Source: Boswellia sacra
Taxonomy: Eukaryota > Streptophyta > Magnoliopsida > Sapindales > Burseraceae
Reading direction: 5' to 3'
Length of the DNA stretch: 64,000 nt
NCBI GenBank assembly: GCA_013180625.2
Contig: SNVD02001360.1
Span: forward strand, 1 to 64,000
Position 1 is the stretch's first letter, and the number at the start of each line of letters is the position of its first letter. Under the pieces are notes generated by a model. That model made no database searches. It was not told the DNA's origin and was given only the letters and a program-made list of their open reading frames with translations. The position numbers and the translations under genes are program-made. This document shows positions 1 to 11,739 of this stretch, piece by piece.

Positions 1-402
1 TGATCATGTCAGCTGCTTCCATTTGTCTTTCAACTTGCATGATGATTTGGACAACCTTGCACTTAAAATTTGAATTTCATTAAAACATATGAAATGTTAT
101 AAATTGAGTAAGCTTTTCAAAGGCTCAATAATCACATCATTTGGATATTTGTAAAGAAATATATGATCAATTGATTGAACATTACTCATATGTCACATTC
201 CTTGAATCAAACCTTATTCTTAAACTTTGGTGCCTTTAACATGTAGTCTTCTCCTTAGCTTCAACACTTCATTTTAATAAGCCTTTTCTTGATTTTACAA
301 ATATTTCATTAAATCTTATTCTTGCACATAAATAAACATATTAGTAACACCTTATGAATCAATGTGTATTGTTATCATCAAAATTATCATGTAGCCTTAG
401 GG
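1..402. other. AT-rich segment, no gene seen
   Basis: No coding potential is visible here. The copia protease reading frame that starts at 588 on the minus strand ends at 403. The sequence beyond it does not continue into pre-integrase or integrase, so the element looks truncated or rearranged near this point. Confidence 0.4.
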
Positions 403-588
403 CTAACACCAATCTCTTCTAGAAGTCATATGCCATGTTGCTGCTAAATCAATTAGCCACATATCAACAAACCTTTTTCTACCTTCCACAATAGTTGTTG
501 TCTCGCTACACAAGATTTCGCCATCTCCTGAAGTACTTGCTACACAATTCTCTCCATTCTTCTTAAGATGCCAACACTCATTTTTCAC
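403..588 (-). pseudogene. copia zinc-knuckle/protease fragment
   Basis: The frame carries the segment WLIDLAATWHMT, matching the copia aspartic protease core that normally reads W-x-x-D-S-A-A/G-S/T-x-H-M-T, with the active-site Asp present. The residues before it (K-N-E-C-W-H-L) are the end of a CCHC zinc knuckle. The frame stops shortly after the protease motif, so this is a broken piece of the pol polyprotein. The role is known for the family; loss of function is inferred from truncation. Confidence 0.7.
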
Positions 589-719
589 GTGCCCTTGCTT
601 TCCACAATGGTAATATTTAACAAACTTCCTTCCTTTAGACTTTCTCCTGTTTTGATTGTGACTCCCACTGGAACCACGTTCCCTTAATCTCTCTCTGTTG
701 GGGATAAAGCCTCTGCTTG

Positions 720-1304
720 TTAAGAAGTCATTATTCTGTCTTCCTTGTTTTTACGCCTGCTTTCTTCTTCTAAGACAGCAGCCGCAGCATCATTAAAGAC
801 TAGAGATGACTTCATCGAACCATTTGCCCAGTTAAGGATGAGATTATCATATGAATCAGGTAGACTCTGAAGTAGAAGCCCAGGACGTTCCTTCTCTTCT
901 ATGTTGTGCTCCATGGTTGAAAGCTGAGAGAATAACGTCTTCAAAGTGTTGATATGTTCAGTTACCGGAGTGGTTTCTGGCATACGAAGAGTGTACAGCT
1001 TCCTTTTCAAGAAGATTATGTTGTGTAGAGATTTGGCTTCATACAGGCTTGTCAACGTATCCCAAATCTCTTTTGCAGAGTTCAATTCTTGAATACTTGT
1101 TAGCACTTCATCTTCAACTGCTAGATGTAGACTTGCCATCGCATCACCATCTATCTTCTCCCATTTCTTTTCATCTTGCATAATTTTTAGTCTTCCATCA
1201 ATTGCTTCAAGGCAATTTTCTTTTCTCGAGATAGCCTTTATTTTTATTTTCCATAGCCCAAAGTTGTTTCCATCGAACTTCTCTATATTAAATTTGATTG
1301 TCAT
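720..1304 (-). pseudogene. copia gag (UBN2-type) reading frame
   Basis: About 194 residues from the Met at 1304 (MTIKFNIEKFDG) resemble the copia capsid domain: an F-D-G-x-N-x-x-L-W-K start, the A-K-E-I-W-D-T-L segment, and L-L-x-S-L-P-x-S-Y-D-N near the end. This protein forms the particle that packages element RNA. It lies directly downstream of the primer binding site at 1588-1599. An upstream in-frame extension to 1397 is probably leader. The frame ends at 720, before the zinc-knuckle fragment at 588, so gag and pol are no longer joined. Confidence 0.8.
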
Positions 1305-1587
1305 TTGTCTTATAGTGAATAGTATCATATATGTGAACAGTACCCTTGAATAGTATCGATTATGTGAACAGTAACAGTTTCCGTATAGGTACACCACTGC
1401 TAAACAAATGATTTAATATACACCAGGAAAGCTTCCAGGAAACACTAGAGGGGTCACAAGCAGTCCCACATAAAAGTCAGTTTTCTTATACTCTTATCGT
1501 CTTTTTGACAAAGCTTTCCTAGACATGTATATAACCATACAAGTAACCACTCACTGCCCTAACCCTTGGCTCTGCCTTCGCAACCTT

Positions 1588-1599
1588 GCTTTGATACCA
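1588..1599 (-). other. copia primer binding site
   Basis: The minus strand reads TGGTATCAAAGC, one mismatch from the initiator-tRNA-Met complement TGGTATCAGAGC used by most plant copia elements. It sits 1 nt inside the LTR edge at 1601, the expected place for priming minus-strand DNA synthesis. Confidence 0.85.
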
Positions 1600-1600
1600 C

Positions 1601-2058
1601 TGTTAGGTGATTGAGCACTCCCACCGCAACTCAAATAAAAGACAAAAAACAAATTGTTATGTTAGAAATAACAATTTGGATGGCACTGTCTTCCACAATA
1701 AATAAAATAGACAACTTGGGCGGCTCAGCCTTCCACAATAAATAAATTAAAGGCAATAAAGAAAATAAAGACACAAAAATTAACGTAGTAAAACCCTCAA
1801 TTTGAGGGAAACCTCCACGGGACAAGACCGAAAATATTTTACTATAAAGAAAAATATTACAATCTTTCTCACAATTAGAATGGAGGAGATAACAATGGAG
1901 AAAGAAGAGAAAAGCTTAATACATAAGCTTGGGACAAATATAAGGGGAGGAGGAGGCTTTATTATATAGCCTAGCCTCCCCCTTGACTTATTATTTCCCA
2001 CCAATGTGGGATTGTGTGAAAGGCAAAAATGCCTTCACACTTCATATCTCACTTCACA
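1601..2058 (-). repeat. copia 5' LTR
   Basis: The 458-bp segment begins TGTTAGG and ends TTCACA on the plus strand, giving TGT...ACA inverted ends. Its left edge abuts the primer binding site; its right edge abuts unique DNA similar to 40690 onward. The minus strand carries a CCCACATTGGTGGG motif and a CCGTGGAGGTTTCCCTC motif often seen in copia LTRs. The partner LTR is not in the window, so target-site duplication cannot be checked. Confidence 0.75.
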
Positions 2059-3300
2059 ACCTCAAATAATCATATATCTTGAATAATATATTTTACATGC
2101 CTTCTCTTTCTCTAATATACAGTTTAATCCTTATCTCTTATTATATATATTCTCCAATAATATGATCCAGCAAACAATATCATTTTTCTTCGAAAGAACT
2201 CTGTAAAACAATAAAAAGGTATGTAAATTCACTTTTTTTAAAAAAGCGCACGTGCATGGATCAATAGAAAATAAGGAGATGAATCCCACATTTAAAATTT
2301 ATCATTCCATATTAACAAGCAATATTTTCCAAACTCTTTTCTTAACTCTTAATCTTAACTGTAATGGAAAAATTGAATATCACTTAAATATATATGACAA
2401 GAAAATTTAGTATGTCGTGACAATTTAATTAATCTAACTGGGTTTTTTCAATAAAATATTAAGATTTATAAGATTTAATCAGTATATTATCCTTTGAGTT
2501 TCTGTTATCATTTAATAATTAAACAATATTACATGTACGCAATAGTAACTATATTAAAAACAGTCACAAAAGTCTTTATAAGAAAAATCCAACATTATAA
2601 TTGTGGAGCACTTAATTTTAACACAAGTATAGAAATCGACTGCCGAAACCTTAGGCAACTAAAGTTGTTGCCTATGGCCGGAAAATTTGCTTTTTTTTTT
2701 TTCCAAGATAATTTTGAAATCCCTCGATCTAAAATTTACTTTAGTTTCTAACGTGTAATTTTAAAAGCCCCCGAAATTTATTTATTTCATTCATAGATCT
2801 ACATAATCGAATTTTTTGCTTTATTGTGTCGTATCTAATTGAAATATAGCTTCTTTTCCAGTAATTAATTCCATTGAGAATTAAATATATTTAAACTATT
2901 TTAATTTAAATATTTTATTTCGTATAAATAAAACTTCTTTCCGATAGCTTAGATCCCAAATATCATTCAACCAGCCCTACCACAGGTCACATAAACAGAC
3001 TTTCACACACCCAATTGTCGCTGCATTCTTAATACACAGGAGGGCTGTAATACAAGATTTCACCTCTTATTACGAGCAATATTAAAGACAAATGCAGCTA
3101 GACGACACATGCAATGAGAAATACATACCAGGCACATTCATATTTTACACACGCACGCACACATACACACACACATATATATATTGGACTCGAACGTTAG
3201 ATGCACAGATCAGACCCCTTGATCTTTGCTCGGAGACTTCACCTACCTCATCAGTAGATACTTTATATGAAATGGCCCATACACATTTAAATTAAATAAA
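2059..3300 (+). repeat. Duplicate of the carboxylesterase 3' flank; no gene
   Basis: Patches of this stretch match 40690-41525, downstream of the carboxylesterase, in the same order and orientation. Examples are 2059-2160 with 40690-40800, 2190-2420 with 40825-41065, and 3019-3127 with 41410-41520. Similarity is diverged and interrupted, so the duplication is not recent. The frame at 2494-2751 is not supported as a gene. A short CA/TA microsatellite lies at 3148-3186. Confidence 0.7.
3148..3186. repeat. CA/TA microsatellite
   Basis: An imperfect run of ACAC/GCAC dinucleotides followed by ATATAT. Simple sequence; no function inferred. Confidence 0.7.
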
Positions 3301-5390
3301 AGTTTGGCCCACGTGAATGTTATAGAGCAACCCACCCCATTAGATCAGCCCAGCCCATTTCCTTTCATTATCTCTTGTATTATATTCACAATTAAATGAG
3401 AAATAATTAGAGAAGTGGAAGGGGGAGCTGAGAGAGAAGGGTAGGACAGGCAACAAGTTTATGCCTTTCTATAAGTTTTTAAGAGCTTTTGAGGTAATTT
3501 CTTTGACCTTGACTTAAATTAAATGAAATATTATCATATCTACCCATAAATATGCATTAAGAGAAGTTATTGACATTGAGAAAAATTTTTAGAGAGAGAA
3601 ACAGATTTACATACAATTTTTAGGCTTGATTTTCTTGTATCTTGATGAGAATTTAAAATTTCCTTATTCAATTAAAAGGATTAGTGAGTATTTTGGAGTA
3701 TTTTGGAATATACCCATTTATCCCATTTTACCCAATCTTTACCTTATTTTGAATTTTTGCATTTTCTTCTTAGATATGTATTTTTACTAAAAATTACTAA
3801 AGTTCCTAACCATTTTTAACTCTTAAAAGCACAAATGATGGATTTTCAATTTTTGTGTTAATTTATCGAGTTTCCTACAAGTGAGAAGTTGGGGCTTTTG
3901 TCTAAATATATGGTTTGGTGCTATTAAAGAGTTTTACTTGCCTTTTCCCTTAGGTGAGACTGCGGTTCCTAGTCCATATCCGAATCTGATAGAGGAAACG
4001 ATTGCTACCCAAGTGGATCCACAAAATTGTGAGTGGAAAAATATGTTCTTACCAATATTTAAATTATAAATTTCTATTTCTATACATGTTAGCGAAGCTT
4101 TATTACATTTATTAAAGTTATATTTCTTTATTCTTGTATGAAGTATACTTATAGCTTACCAAATTTTGTCTATTTGGTTTATTAGAAAGAACTGTTTAAT
4201 ATTTTAGAGATTTAAAAGTAAAGTAAGTTTCCTAAACTATATTTAAAATAACGATACAATACTAAAATAAAGAATTGATTTTTATGTTTTACTAAGTTAA
4301 TACATAATTCATTCAGATAGTAGACTTAAGAGGTCTTTGGGACCCGTTTAGACACACATAAAGGCTTTGGACTGTGTGATCTGGGCGTTTAGCTGTTTGG
4401 GGGCAGCTCTGGGCATGCGTAGGATTAGTATAGTGATATCTTGACCTGAGCGATCCTAGCCCCGCTAGGTCATGAGCAGCCAAATTAGTTGGGTACTTGA
4501 TTAGTGAAACTATGATGATTTAGAGATTAAAATGTGGAATGGGTTTCATAAGATTTAGAAGCTTAATACATTTATCAGATTTGAATGTTGAATGCAAGTA
4601 GAAATGGTTTACAAGATTTTTATATTAAAATTTAGATTATGTGAAAGGCATAGAAATTATTTAAATATTTGCTTCCTCATTTTGTACCTTTTCTAAGTAG
4701 TTTTCTAATTAATGTTAGTAAAACAAAAATTTAATTATTAAGTTGATATGATATAGTATTTTATATTATGCAAATTTTTATTTATTTTAATGACTCTGTC
4801 CTACTCACTGAGGTTATACTCACTCTATTTCTTTTTTTTTTAAGCCCTTATTTCTCCCAATAGATTGTAGTGTTTAGTTGGTACACCAGTAGCTACTTGC
4901 GATTGGCTACTTGATGATGCTTTGAGAGCCTTCTTTTTGATATTTTGTTTCATTATTGTAGATGATCTTTTACATATGTGTATTTTTTTTTGATACTGTA
5001 TATACATCAAGGATTTTGTTTTAGTGTCCTTTTAAAACTTTTGCTTACTCATCATGCATGAGTTTTTTAGGAAACTTGTATTAAAATCCTAGTTGTTGAC
5101 TTTTTTGAATTGTAAATTAATTATATTTGAGGTTGGAGGCCATATTTTGTCTTAATAACTATTTTGGGGATACCTTTGTTTTATTAGAGGACTCAAGGTC
5201 CCGAAAAGAAAGTTAGTAGTTATATAAATATTTTGGAAGTGTTGAACATTGTGTACTTTGCAGGGAGATTAGTCTAAAATATAGGGAAGACTGCCAAATT
5301 TTCTTAAAGTAGCATATTCTAAAAAGTTAAACTTTCTTAGCATAGTTTTTGGCACTATTTGCCCGTGTTAGCTAAGGGCTGGTCATGTCA
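3301..5390 (+). repeat. Probable gypsy 5' LTR (left edge uncertain)
   Basis: The stretch has no gene and ends TGTCA at 5390, three bases before the primer binding site. The GC-richer block at 4330-4500 and AT-rich remainder fit a long plant gypsy LTR. No second copy is in the window, so the 5' edge cannot be fixed; anything between about 3300 and 3880 could be the start. Confidence 0.45.
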
Positions 5391-5393
5391 ACT

Positions 5394-5405
5394 TGGTATT
5401 AGAGC
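5394..5405 (+). other. gypsy primer binding site
   Basis: TGGTATTAGAGC, one mismatch from the initiator-tRNA-Met complement, directly after the presumed LTR end and before gag. Confidence 0.75.
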
Positions 5406-5495
5406 ATGGTTTTTAAGATTTTGTTAACTCTCTCATGTTTTCATATACATGGTTTTGTAATGATAAAAGAAGCATTATATTTTGCAGGCATCATC

Positions 5496-7700
5496 ATGAG
5501 CCAACATACAAGGAGGCCTCACACTAGCGCCATGGGCGGATTGAACCAAACTGCAAATCTTGCACCACCACTTGAAGGTGAGGGGGAAAATGAACATAAC
5601 CGCGGAGATGAAGAACAGTCAAATGTGAGAGGGAATGAGAATAGGAACCACCATGATCCTCCTATAATTATACAACCAATAGATGTACTTGCCTAACTTG
5701 TTGCTACTATTACTCAAAATCAAGGCCATGTTAAGGAAGAGAACACTATTGAGCGGGTTGGAATGTTGGGTGGTCAAAGTTTTGATGGTAATGTTGATCC
5801 TCCTAGTGTAGAGCTTGGTTAAGCAAGTTAGAGCATATCTTTGGAGTTATGGGGTGTACTGATGAGCAGAAGTTGCTTTTTGCTACATTTTAGCTGGAGG
5901 GTGTAGCATACCACTAATGGGAGTCAGTTTAGCGTCGTTATCCATCATATGAAGTTATTACTTGACATATATTCAAAAAAGAGTTCTTTGATCACTACTT
6001 CCCTGCTATTTACAAAGATATCAAGTGTAGTGAGTTCTTAAGGCTGGTTTAAGGGTCCAAATCAATTGAGGAGTATGAGAAGAAATTTCTAGAGCTCTCC
6101 AGGTTTGCTCCTTCTATTGTGACTGATGAGGAGGAAAGGTGTAAAAAGTTTAAAGAATGATTATATAGAGAAATCAGAGTTGTACTTGCTGCCAACTGTT
6201 ATGGTGAGTTTGGTAAGTTAGTTCAAACTGCTATAAATGTTGAGAGAAATTTAGGGGATGCTAACAGAGCTCATTCAAGCCATAAACGTCATCAGAGTTG
6301 GCTAGTTGATAGTGGTAGTGACAGACCAAGCAAGAGAGGGCACAGTTATTCAGCTGATTCTGATTGTTATAAAAATACTTAGAGACAGGTTCAATAGATG
6401 GGCAAAGACAGAGTTCTGGATAGGGAGCTATGCAACAATATGTGGGAAGTAATTCTAAAGATTAGTGGGTTGGTAGAAAAGGGATTATACAACATGATGA
6501 CCAATCTAGAATGACTCCATACCCATTATGTGAGACTTGTGACAAGCTTCATAAGGAAGAGTGTCGATTTGGTAAACCTAGTTGTTATCATTATGGTCAG
6601 AAAGGGCATATCAGGAAATTATGTTTTGCTTTAACTCAGGGTAGCAACTTTATTCAGAAATATGGCGGACCTAGGAGGCTTCAAACAAGGACATATACTT
6701 CTTCAGCTAGAAACCAGACTAATACCTTAAGAACTAGTAACAATCAACAAGGTAGTCAACCAGTTCGACAGGCACGGGTCTTTGCCATGACTCAGCAGCA
6801 ACCGCAGGCCACACCAGAGGTGGTTACTGGTACGCTGACTATTTTTTGTCATGAAGCCGACATTTTGATTGATCCTAGATCTACACATTCCTTTGTTTCA
6901 TGTATGTTTGCTATGCATGCTGATAGAGATGTGAAACCGTTAGAGTGTACTTTAGCATTAGCCACACCTATTGAAAATGTTCTTATGGTGATATGTTTGC
7001 AAACTTAATTCTTTTAGATATCGCAGACTTCGATGTGATATTGGGAATGGATTGGCTTGCAACCCATCATGCATCTATTGATTGCTTCAAAAAGAAGGTG
7101 GTGTTTAGAAAACCTGAAAAATCTGAATTTATTTTTTTTTTGGAGATCAATGTATCCTCTCTACTTGCGTAATATCTGCCCTTGAAGTTAAACGATTACT
7201 TGAAAAGGGGTGCTCAGCTTACCTAGCTCATGTGATCGACATTTCAATGGGTGAAGCAGAGATAGAAGATATTCCTATCGTACAAGATTTTCTAGATGTA
7301 TTTCCAAAAAATTTACCCAGATTACCGCCAGATAGGGAGGTTGAATTCACAATCGACCTAGCTCCGGGCACCACACTTATTTCCATATAACATACAGAAT
7401 GGCTCTAGCAGAGTTAAATGAGTTAAGAGTACAATTTTAAGAGTTGGTTGATAAGGAGTTTATCAAACCTAGTGTTTCACCATGGGGAACGCCAGTCTTA
7501 TTTGTTAAAAAGAAGGATGGAACGATGTGGTTATGCATAGATTGCTGACAGTTGAACAAGGTGACAATTCGCAACCAAGTATCCTCTTCCTCGTATTGAT
7601 GATTTGTTTGATCAGTTTTAAGGTGCAAATGTTTTCTCTAAAATAGATTTGCGCTCAAGCTACCATGAACTCAAGATTAGGGAGGCCGATGTACCTAAGA
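5496..7700 (+). pseudogene. gypsy gag-pol remnant
   Basis: Gag starts near the Met at 5496 (MSQHTRRPHT), and stops follow from 5694. The zinc knuckle at 6583-6624 reads C-Y-H-Y-G-Q-K-G-H-I-R-K-L-C: the second Cys of CX2C is replaced by Tyr, so zinc binding should be damaged. The protease core reads I-D-P-R-S-T-H-S-F where active enzymes have D-T/S-G-S, so the catalytic loop is changed too. RT begins with [11 protein letters not shown] near 7465 and F-S-K-I-D-L-R-S near 7632, then ends. The copy is clearly non-functional. Confidence 0.75.
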
Positions 7701-8530
7701 CTCAGAACCCACATCTATAATTTTTCTTAAAAAAATTATAAATATATTTAAAAAATTATAAAATTAAATTCATCAAAAATTAATTTAAAAAATAATTCTT
7801 AGAAATGTGATTTAAAAAAAAAATTACAAAGAGACACCAGAGCAGTCGTAGTTCCCAGCACCAGTCCGTCGTTCCCGACCGTCATTCGCTATTCACCAAT
7901 GCATGGAGTGTCATCGGTACCACCGAAAGACTCGTCGAAAGTTGATATATAAAGATCCATTGTTGGTTTGATCATTCACAAATGGAAATAACCGGATCGG
8001 AAGGTTAAAGTTTTGGCATCTGAAATTTTAACGATAAGATCCTCATTTTTTCCAACTTAAATGTCGGAAACTATACTAGATCCATTTAGATCATTCACCG
8101 TCGAACACAATGGAGAGGGTGGTGTCATCGATGCAATACTTAAACGGCAATCGACAGTGAGTAGTGGCTGATGCTCAATGATTGTATTTCCAATTTTAGT
8201 TTATTTTATTATTTTAAATTCATAAATATATATTTATATTTATTTTATTTTTATAATAATTTGTTATTTATTTTTAATATGAAATTTTAAATCAAAATTA
8301 AATTTTCATAATTTTTTAAAAATATTTATGTATAATTTTGTATTCTTACTAAAAATTAGTTTTTGAAATAAAGTTTACCAAACACAGATCCACAAATTTT
8401 TGGCAGCACAAAAATTTGAAGAGTGATGCTGCCAAACATCTTGCAACTTTTTGAGACAACACAGCTAACAATAAATATTTTTTCTTAGGTACTTTTTCAC
8501 AGCACAGCAATCCCAAATAGACTCTTACAC
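7701..8530. repeat. Unclassified repeat, possibly a hAT-like fragment
   Basis: AT-rich ends surround a GC-richer centre (7850-8170). The right side contains TTTACCAAACACAG and dense short repeats of GCAGCAC/CACAGC, typical of hAT-like or MITE subterminal regions. The left end was not found and may have been lost where it meets the gypsy fragment at 7700. The composition resembles the insertion in UGT B's intron (about 17763-18540), but I could not establish that they belong to one family. Confidence 0.35.
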
Positions 8531-9206
8531 GAATTAAATGATGCTGTCCACTATAGACAAACTATATAACAAGGGCTTATTACTTATTTTTGGAAAACAT
8601 TTGTCTTTAATTTAGTGACATAAACCTTGACTTCTCAATTAATTTTATCCAATCGGAACGTTGTCATCTTAATCTTTCCAAGACAAATTCCTCTAGATCT
8701 TTATTCTTACATTTGACATTATGTATATTAACTCTAGAAGGAACTAACTAACCTGAATTAGTTGAATTCCTCAAGCAAATTGAGGTTTTAATTAAGATAT
8801 CGATCAGCTGTTATTTCATGAGCTGATAATAAATAAAAATGAAACTTACACAAATTAAATATTTCACCAAAGTTTAACTTTCATCTCAGCTCAAAATAAA
8901 AACCCAGACATTAATATATAAACAGTCTAACTTCCATCTCAGTTCAAAATAAAAACTCGACACTAATATATAAACTTAAATAGAGCCTTAAATAACATAA
9001 AATAAACTACTAATCCAGTCATAAAAACAGACTGATTTCTAGGCGTACAGAAAAAGTGTTCGTGGTAACTTCTTTTAATGAGAGTGAGAAACAAAATATA
9101 TATGAAAGTGACATGATGAAAGCTATAGTGAATTTTCGCACCAAGCTCCCTGTCAAAATCAAAATAAATATTGAGGAAAGAAGCTGCATGCCAAAGAAAG
9201 AATCAA
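8531..9206 (+). promoter_or_regulatory. UGT A upstream region (type 1)
   Basis: This upstream block is shared with UGT D (25480-26046), with an orphan copy at 13265-13645, and more weakly with the region before UGT F (35190-35440). Shared landmarks include TTTTATCCAATC (a CCAAT-type motif near 8643), a TTGAATTCCTCAAGCAAATT segment near 8762, and ATGATGAAAGCTATAG just before the gene. Conservation among units reflects duplication; a promoter role is inferred from position. No convincing TATA box was identified. Confidence 0.5.
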
Positions 9207-10857
9207 ATGGGAAATCCACATGTTTTGGTTATACCATTCGCAGCACAAGGTCATGTAATTCCTTTCATGGAGCTCTCTCAATGCTTAGTCAAACATGGCG
9301 TAGAGGTCACTTTTGTAAATACAGACTATATTCATACAAGGGTCATGGATGCATTGTCAATCAGGGACGGCATAGGGAGTCATATTCATCTCGTTTCGGT
9401 TCCAGTGGAGCAGGAATCGCCGGACAAGAGATTTGGAGAAGTCATCAGCTGGTTTATGGAAAGGAAAGTTGATGAGCTGATTGAAGAGATTAATGCATCA
9501 GAGACTGATAAGATTACTTGTGTTGTTGCAGATCCAACTCTTCCATGGGCCATGAAAATTGCAGCAGAGAAGGGAATCAAACGAGCTGTCTTTCATACTG
9601 CTGCAGCTGCACAACTGGTTGTAGGAATTAGCCTTCAACAGTTGATAGACGATGGAATTGTTGATAATGAGGGTAAGATCATCTATCACTGAACCTTGCA
9701 AGTTGTCGTTATTGAAAGTTTTTAAATAAACACCCATGTACAATCCACGAAGCCGAGGCGCTAACTGGATTCCCAAAAAGCATATAAAGATAGGGAAAGT
9801 TAGATGCTTTACATATATTCAACAAATTAAGAGTTCACAGATATAAATCAAGCAAGGTTAACCTATACTTTTATTTTTTAGTATTTTCAAGAACCCTGGG
9901 CAGAACTAGAAATGTAATCTTAATTGCAATGATGTATGCAGTTGAAAGCAACATACTTGATTTTGATTTTCTTTGCAGGAATTCCAATGAAGAAACAAAT
10001 GTTTCAGTTGTCACCAACCATGCCTGCCATGAGCACAGAACACATTGGGTGGGCGAGCCTTGGCGGAAGGAAAATAGAGAAATGGCTTTTTGAAAATACG
10101 ATTAGAAACAATCCATCAATAAAATTAGCAGAATGGGTGCTTTGCAACTCATGACCTGGAGCATGGAGCATTAAACTTCGATCCCAAGTTCCTACCAATT
10201 GGCCCACTTTTGGCAAGCAACCGGTTTGGAGACTCGGCAGGAAGTTTCTGGCTGGAAGACTCAACTTATTTGAAATGGCTCGATCAACAGCAACCACAAT
10301 CAGTCATTTATGTAGCATTTGGAAGTTAAACTTTTTTTGACCGAACCCAGTTCCAGGAATTGGCCATGGGGCTTGAACTTTCCAACAGGCCATTTCTCTG
10401 GGTTTTTCGTCCTGATATTACTGAAGGAATAAATGATGCCTATACAAAAGGATTTCGAGAAAGAGTTGCCACTCGTGGGCATATATTCAGTTGGGCACCT
10501 CAGCAAAAGGTTCTGGAACATCCTTCCATTGCCTGCTTCATGAGCCACTGTGGATGGAACTCCACCATGGAAGGTCTAAGCAATGGGATCCCTTTCTTGT
10601 GCTGGCATTACTTTGCCGACCAAATGCACAATGAGAATTACATTTGTAATGTTTGGAAGGTTGGATTGGGATTCAACCGAGATAAAAGAGGAAAAGTTAC
10701 ACAAGAAGAGATTAAAACTTAAGTAAAGGAACTGCTGGATGATGAAAAGTATAAGGCAAATGCTTTGAATCTGCGGGAAAAGGTGATGAATAGCATTAAA
10801 GAAGGTGGTGCATCCTATAATAACTTCAACCATTTTGTTGAATGGATCAAGGCATAA
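9207..10857 (+). pseudogene. UGT83A1-like UDP-glycosyltransferase pseudogene (copy A)
   Basis: The family transfers sugar from a UDP-sugar to small acceptors in the cytosol. Exon 1 is 9207-9672, starting at ATG (MGNPHVLVIP), and is open. The intron is 9673-9978 (306 bp, GTAAG donor, TTTGCAG acceptor). Exon 2 is 9979-10857. Three lesions are visible against intact copy D: a 5-bp deletion after 10150, just after V-L-C-N-S; a TCA-to-TAA stop at 10327-10329 (G-S-stop-T-F-F); and a TAA stop at 10720-10722. The PSPG nucleotide-sugar box is otherwise well kept (10492-10623, with H-C-G-W-N-S-T), except that Pro of L-C-W-P is His. The good preservation suggests recent loss. A truncated transcript is possible, but no active enzyme is expected. 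Confidence 0.9.
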
Positions 10858-11403
10858 ATAAAGTAAGGCAGTTTTTACAAATAGTTCGAATAAATTGTGG
10901 CTGTGCTTCTTAAGACAACTGTTCAATTAGAAATTGACATATCATTTGTTTTTCCAAGGTTTTAAAATTTAAAATTTGAGACTGTGTTAAAACATGAGAG
11001 AAATGTAACAATCTCTATTTGGATTTGGACAACTTTACTAATTAGGCTTGTTGAGGTGTTCCAGCGGTTGTATAAAACTTTTCATGACTATATTTATGAT
11101 GTTTTGAATGAAGAAAGCTCTTGTAAGAAGATTAAAATACATTGTGAGCTTTCATAAAATTCTCATATTTTTAAAATCCTTTAAAGGGAGGATGTCAATA
11201 AAATATAAACCCTTCACATTTGTATTTATTGGGATTATATTTCAAAAATATTTAAAAAGTAAAAAACAATAAAATTTTGGAAGATCTTCTAAGAAATTGT
11301 AACTTCTGTAAATAAAAAACAATAAACTTTTAGAGGATCTTCTAAGAAATTGTAACTTCTGTAAATTTAGATACTCTACCCACCGTCTTATTTAAAATAC
11401 TAA
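10858..11403 (+). repeat. UGT A 3' flank, part of the tandem unit
   Basis: This flank aligns with that of UGT B (19613-20110) and with an orphan copy at 32166-32380. It contains a 53-bp direct tandem duplication (about 11261-11313 and 11314-11366) that is single-copy in the B flank, so it arose after the units separated. No gene is present. Confidence 0.7.
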
Positions 11404-11577
11404 GGGTGTGTTTGTTTTTTAATCAAAATCCCATTTTCGATATTACACATTTTTCAATGTATTTTACATTCAATATCAACCACGTATTCTTTTCAAAATT
11501 CAAAATAATTCAAAATCAACTATATATTCTTAAATCTAATTGAAACAAAAACACAAAATCACAAGACAAACACACCA
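11404..11577. mobile_element. Tourist/PIF-Harbinger-like MITE
   Basis: A 174-bp element with terminal inverted repeats GGGTGTGTTTG and CAAACACACCA (10 of 11 paired), flanked by TAA at 11401-11403 and 11578-11580. The matching site in the UGT B flank (near 20102) reads AATAC-TAA-ATTTGCTTC without the insert, a direct empty-site confirmation of both the boundaries and the 3-bp duplication. No coding capacity. Confidence 0.85.
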
Positions 11578-11739
11578 TAAATTTGCTTCAATTCTCCAAA
11601 TTTTAGTTACTTTTATGTTTTTTTTTTAAATTCCAGCGAACATTTACGTTTTTTATTTCAATAAGAAAAAATATTATATAACCACTCTAGACAAACTATA
11701 TATACTAAAGGTTATTTTTGGAAAGCACTATATTTATAA
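11578..11739 (+). repeat. Continuation of the UGT A 3' flank
   Basis: Sequence from ATTTGCTTCAATTCTCC onward matches both sides of the LINE insertion in the B unit (20109-20132 and 25341-25470). It runs directly into the next unit's upstream region, interrupted by the MULE at 11740. Confidence 0.65.

Larger units (their letters stand above)
403..2058 (-). mobile_element. Truncated Ty1/copia retrotransposon with 5' LTR
   Basis: The element reads on the minus strand: 5' LTR at 1601-2058, tRNA-Met primer binding site at 1588-1599, a gag frame at 720-1304 and a zinc-knuckle/protease fragment at 403-588. No integrase or reverse transcriptase follows, so it is a 5' fragment inside this window; the second LTR is either outside or lost. 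Its right edge at 2058 coincides exactly with the point where similarity to the 3' flank of the carboxylesterase at 39539-40498 begins, which fixes the insertion boundary independently of LTR motifs. Confidence 0.8.
3301..7700 (+). mobile_element. Decayed Ty3/gypsy retrotransposon, 5' part
   Basis: A plus-strand element fragment. Domains in order: probable long 5' LTR ending at 5390, tRNA-Met primer binding site at 5394-5405, gag from about 5496, zinc knuckle at 6583-6624, protease near 6871, and the start of reverse transcriptase at about 7430-7690. It then stops: no RT catalytic motif, RNase H, integrase or 3' LTR is seen. Many stops and frameshifts break the frames. The long LTR and domain order suggest a chromovirus-type (Tekay/Del-like) element, which is an inference. 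The left LTR boundary is uncertain. Confidence 0.7.

Noticed and set aside
2494..2751. 85-codon plus frame near the left edge
   Set aside because: Ends in a poly(T)-encoded Phe run, lies in the duplicated non-coding flank, and has no counterpart frame in the other copy.
9056..9472. 138-codon frame overlapping UGT A exon 1
   Set aside because: Out-of-frame shadow of exon 1; the same shadow appears at UGT D (25953-26171).
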